Both the position numbers and the translations under genes were made by a program. This document shows, piece by piece, positions 61,329-64,000 of a DNA stretch of 64,000 bases. This DNA is from Actinomycetaceae bacterium. GTDB taxonomy: Bacteria > Actinomycetota > Actinomycetes > Actinomycetales > Actinomycetaceae. The stretch's first letter is position 1, and each line of letters opens with the position of its first letter. The notes under the pieces were generated by a model. That model had not been told where the DNA came from and ran no database searches. It worked only from the letters and a program-made list of their open reading frames with translations. The stretch covers positions 34,492 through 98,491 of the forward strand of contig JAUNVQ010000001.1 in the NCBI GenBank assembly GCA_030540715.1, given 5' to 3'.

Positions 61329-61373
61329 GTGTGCCGGGATGGTCATGAGAGGGCTATCCCGGCACACTTTATT
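61329..61373 (+). terminator. Terminator of the PatB/MalY-NhaC operon
   Basis: GTGTGCCGGGAT (61329-61340) pairs perfectly with ATCCCGGCACAC (61356-61367), followed by TTTATT. Confidence 0.88.
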
Positions 61374-61474
61374 CTTGACTGACTGTTGACGAAGCAGCTT
61401 TTTAAGGGGTGATATCAAAAGGAAAAACATGCCCTGAATGCTTTGTCACAATAAAAGGCACTATAAATGGAGGA

Positions 61475-63430
61475 CTACAACGAAGCCAGTATTGATTCCA
61501 ATGAGTCTTCCAGTGTATTGGCCAGCCTTGTCAGGTGTGCTATGGCTTCCTGGCGTAGGCAGGTAACAGGAGTGGTATCGACATGGCGAACTGTATGCAG
61601 GTAGCATTTGAGCTTCGGTTCCGTTCCGGAAGGGCGAATAATGATACGGTCGCCAACCGACGTATGCATTTCGATGGCATTACTTGGGGGAAAGTCGCCA
61701 TATCCATCACGATAGTCGATACGATGGGTAATTGCATGATCGCCTAGATAGCTGATCCCATTGGCATCGCGCAGCTTTGCCATCAGTGCGTCAATGTGAC
61801 TTGTCTGTGAAAAACGCAGGGTCAACGGTTGGGACTCATAGACACCACAGTGGATAGCTAACTCGTCAAGAAGATCCCACAGCGTTTTTCCTTCACCCTT
61901 TAGTAGGCACGCAACATCGGCAATCATTGCCGCAGCACTCATACCATCTTTATCGGCCACTGCATACGGGTCACAGCAGTATCCAAGTGCTTCCTCATAG
62001 CCATAAATCATTGCCGTAACACGCGAAATCCACTTAAATCCCGTCAGTGTAACAGCGCTGCGAAGTCCGCTGCGTCGAGCTATCTCGTCAATAAAAGAGG
62101 ACGAAACAAACGATCTGACAACAGTGGGATTATCTTCTTGAGAAGCGTTACCTAGGTGATGTGGTGTCATCCGTTGTCGAGAAGAACACAGCCAGCGAGT
62201 AATCGCATAGAAACCAAGAATGGCACCGCATTGGTCACCTGAAAGCTGACGCATCACGCCCCCATGCCCTCTGGCCCCTACACAGCAGCGATCAGCGTCG
62301 GGATCATTGGCGATCACGATATCTGCATTTACCCTATCTGCCAGATTAAAAGCAAGGTCAAGGGCACCTTGTTCTTCAGGATTTGGGAAGTTGACAGTTG
62401 GAAAATCCGGGTCAGGTTCACGTTGGGAATCAACGCAATGAATATCATGAAAACCGCATCTATCAAGCACTTCTAACGCGGTATCTGCCCCCACTCCATG
62501 AAGGGGTGTATAAACAATACGAAGCTTAGCCCGCGTGCCTTCACACGGTGCTGCTACGCAATGGGTTGTGTGTGTCAACGACTGGGGGAAAGTGGCAGCG
62601 TCCCTAGTGGACGCATCTTTATGGAGATTTTCTAAGGCCGTTGCTATGTCTGCGTATGACAGGCTGGGGGTGGAAAGAACATCAACGATGCGCTGTTGAT
62701 AAGAAGCTACAACGGAATCATCAATACAGTGCCAACCAGATGGGGCCACCGCAATACGGTCTGCGTGACCAGCATTTTCCATCTGTTGATGAATAATGCT
62801 ATCCCAGGGCGGAATAATCTGGCGACCACTACCACCTCGGCACCAGGAACCAAAATAAACCTTATACCCATTGTCATTGGCAGGGTTGTGCGACGCTGTT
62901 ATCACGATAGCCGCATCAGCCTTCATGTGTCGCAGGGCAAAAGCCGCCACGGGAGTAGGGCAGGGCTTATCAAATAGCAGGGCAGTTCCCCCAGATGCAG
63001 TAATTACCCCGGCTGCTGTGTGAGCAAAGTCGCGGGAGCGATGACGTGCATCATAGGCAATAATTACGCGATAGGATGCTTGGTTATGCCGGGGTGATGT
63101 ATTGCTATCAATAGTCGAACCGGGCAGATTATCGACATTGTTTGGAGCCCAATCACCGTGCTCTACTCCGCGTGCTAGTACACGCGATAGCGCCCATGTA
63201 GCACGTATAACAACGGCTGTATTCATTCCATAAGGTCCCGGTTGCATGGTGGCCCGCAGTCCAGCGGTACCAAAGGTAAGACCAGGTTTCATGCATTGGG
63301 TTAGATCCTCTAACGCCGTTGCGGAGCCTTGGCGTGCTCGATCGATAAGGGCAAGAAGTTCCTTTTGGTCTTTTGGATCGGGATCGTGTTGCGCCCATTC
63401 AAGGGCTTGATGAAAGAGGACGTTATTCAT
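61475..63430 (-). CDS. pmmB: Phospho-sugar mutase (phosphomannomutase/phosphoglucomutase, PmmB-like)
   Basis: 651 residues; start overlaps the deoD stop (ATGA at 63427-63430). Alpha-D-phosphohexomutase features in order: LTFGTAGLRATMQPGPYGMN, catalytic serine in VITASHNPANDNGYKV, metal loop NDPDADRCCVG, sugar-binding GYEEALGYCCDPYA and phosphate-binding IIRPSGTEPKLKCYLH. The length (usually 530-560) is stretched by polar loops near 105-120 and 265-300. The deoD-pmmB pair matches Mtb Rv3307-Rv3308; phosphopentomutase-like use of ribose-1-phosphate from deoD is plausible. Confidence 0.92.
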   Translation of the reverse strand: MNNVLFHQALEWAQHDPDPKDQKELLALIDRARQGSATALEDLTQCMKPGLTFGTAGLRATMQPGPYGMNTAVVIRATWALSRVLARGVEHGDWAPNNVDNLPGSTIDSNTSPRHNQASYRVIIAYDARHRSRDFAHTAAGVITASGGTALLFDKPCPTPVAAFALRHMKADAAIVITASHNPANDNGYKVYFGSWCRGGSGRQIIPPWDSIIHQQMENAGHADRIAVAPSGWHCIDDSVVASYQQRIVDVLSTPSLSYADIATALENLHKDASTRDAATFPQSLTHTTHCVAAPCEGTRAKLRIVYTPLHGVGADTALEVLDRCGFHDIHCVDSQREPDPDFPTVNFPNPEEQGALDLAFNLADRVNADIVIANDPDADRCCVGARGHGGVMRQLSGDQCGAILGFYAITRWLCSSRQRMTPHHLGNASQEDNPTVVRSFVSSSFIDEIARRSGLRSAVTLTGFKWISRVTAMIYGYEEALGYCCDPYAVADKDGMSAAAMIADVACLLKGEGKTLWDLLDELAIHCGVYESQPLTLRFSQTSHIDALMAKLRDANGISYLGDHAITHRIDYRDGYGDFPPSNAIEMHTSVGDRIIIRPSGTEPKLKCYLHTVRHVDTTPVTCLRQEAIAHLTRLANTLEDSLESILASL

Positions 63431-64000
63431 GGCAGTTCTGCTTCCGGTAGGTCACTATTATGCAATGCCGCTGTTAAAGCAAGCCGAAGGGCATCTTGAA
63501 AACGAGATTCACGCTGTTCGGGTGTCATATTGGGGCCGTCTTGAAGTACCGTGTCAGATACGGTGAGTACCGCAAGCGCATCACGCTGATATTCAGCCGC
63601 AACGCCGTAAAGAGCTGCGGCCTCCATTTCGACGGCCAAGGTGCCATAGTTTTGTAAGCGTTCAAGGAGTCCTTCGGGCTTGAAATAAAAGTGATCTTCT
63701 GAAAGCACCGTTCCTATATGGACTGTAGTGTTGTCGGCTCTGTTTGACGCGGCATGTGCGGCAGCATGAAGAAGCTGCCATGAAGCAACTGCACTAAAGT
63801 GAACGTGGGGAATACGCTGAGAGTTCATGGCAGATGTTGTGTGAGCCCCCATGGCAATGACGGTATCACCGATGTTAACATCAGGATGAATACCGCCGCA
63901 CGTTCCCACACGGATAATGCGTTGAACGTCAAAGACCTCAAAGAGTTCGGTGGCATAGATTGTTGCAGAGGGCATGCCCATCCCCGAACCCATCACTGAT
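63427..64000 (-). CDS. deoD: Purine nucleoside phosphorylase DeoD-type, 5' end beyond window
   Basis: About 191 residues are inside the window; the frame is open to the right edge. The visible core SVMGSGMGMPSATIYATELF, IIRVGTCGGIHPDVNIGDTV, FYFKPEGLLERLQNYGTLAVEMEAAALYGVAAE and the catalytic Asp in LTVSDTV fit hexameric DeoD. It splits purine (deoxy)nucleosides with phosphate to base and (deoxy)ribose-1-phosphate. Translationally coupled to the phosphomutase gene. Confidence 0.92.
   Translation of the reverse strand, partial: SVMGSGMGMPSATIYATELFEVFDVQRIIRVGTCGGIHPDVNIGDTVIAMGAHTTSAMNSQRIPHVHFSAVASWQLLHAAAHAASNRADNTTVHIGTVLSEDHFYFKPEGLLERLQNYGTLAVEMEAAALYGVAAEYQRDALAVLTVSDTVLQDGPNMTPEQRESRFQDALRLALTAALHNSDLPEAELP

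Noticed and set aside
1-64000. CRISPR array or cas genes
   Set aside because: No regularly spaced repeats of 23-40 bases with unique spacers, and no Cas-like proteins.

Overview
The window looks like chromosome of a moderate-GC Actinomycetota bacterium, probably near the Actinomycetaceae. Three things support this: a conserved actinobacterial gene order (clpS-DUF2017-murI-Rv1339-like-rph-rdgB; nudC-uvrD2-ThiF-like-DUF2342-PDZ/Lon-PPA1309-UPF0182; deoD-pmmB), a tmRNA with the tag AKPNRTDFALAA, and families largely limited to the phylum (DUF3516 helicase, DUF3039, DUF6270, UPF0182). The species cannot be fixed from the sequence alone.

Layout. 0-6 kb: the tail of an LCP-like protein, an acidic orphan ORF, an AbiEi/DUF559-type protein and a DUF3516 helicase. 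6-15.3 kb: three paralogous sodium:alanine/glycine symporters (AGCS) interleaved with DUF6270 and FAH-family genes, then nagB. 15.8-17.3 kb: HU, a thiamine-binding MTH1187-type protein and ssrA (tmRNA). 17.3-21.2 kb: an island of decayed mobile DNA on the ssrA 3' end. It holds an integrase stub, a cargo gene, a 25-residue toxin-like peptide on its own structured transcript, a two-helix membrane peptide, a putative excisionase and paired arm-type repeats. Beyond it lie a methyltransferase bracketed by short direct repeats and a decayed RloA/RloB defence pair. 21.4-26.2 kb: a membrane protein with a duplicated Pro/Gln-rich tail and two lipoproteins. 26-45 kb: the housekeeping core, ending in initiator tRNA. 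45.2-46.1 kb: an ISL3-family remnant. 46.3-50.2 kb: a TPP riboswitch and a thiamine ABC transporter (binding protein, fused permease, ATPase). 50-58 kb: MFS exporter, BCCT transporter, a solitary D12 adenine methylase, a GH42 beta-galactosidase with a palindromic operator candidate at its start codon, and a small membrane protein. 58.5-64 kb: a translationally coupled PatB/MalY aminotransferase-NhaC pair, and deoD-pmmB on the other strand, running off the window end.

How the genes work together. Many genes deal with uptake of small solutes (three AGCS, BCCT, thiamine ABC, NhaC, MFS) and salvage (pncB, deoD, pentose/hexose phosphomutase, nagB). This fits a host-associated organism living on scavenged amino acids, vitamins and sugars; that lifestyle is inference.

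Most interesting signals. (1) The ssrA-linked element with a probable type I toxin locus. (2) The RloAB relic. (3) The 9-mer AGAGGGCGA, strongly over-represented in coding and non-coding DNA on both strands, a candidate Chi-like or uptake-type signal. (4) NagB with Arg in place of the catalytic His. (5) UvrD2 without its tetracysteine region. (6) Hydrophilic insertions and His/Cys-rich tails in several neighbouring housekeeping enzymes. (7) A perfect palindrome made of two consensus DnaA boxes near 1.1 kb.
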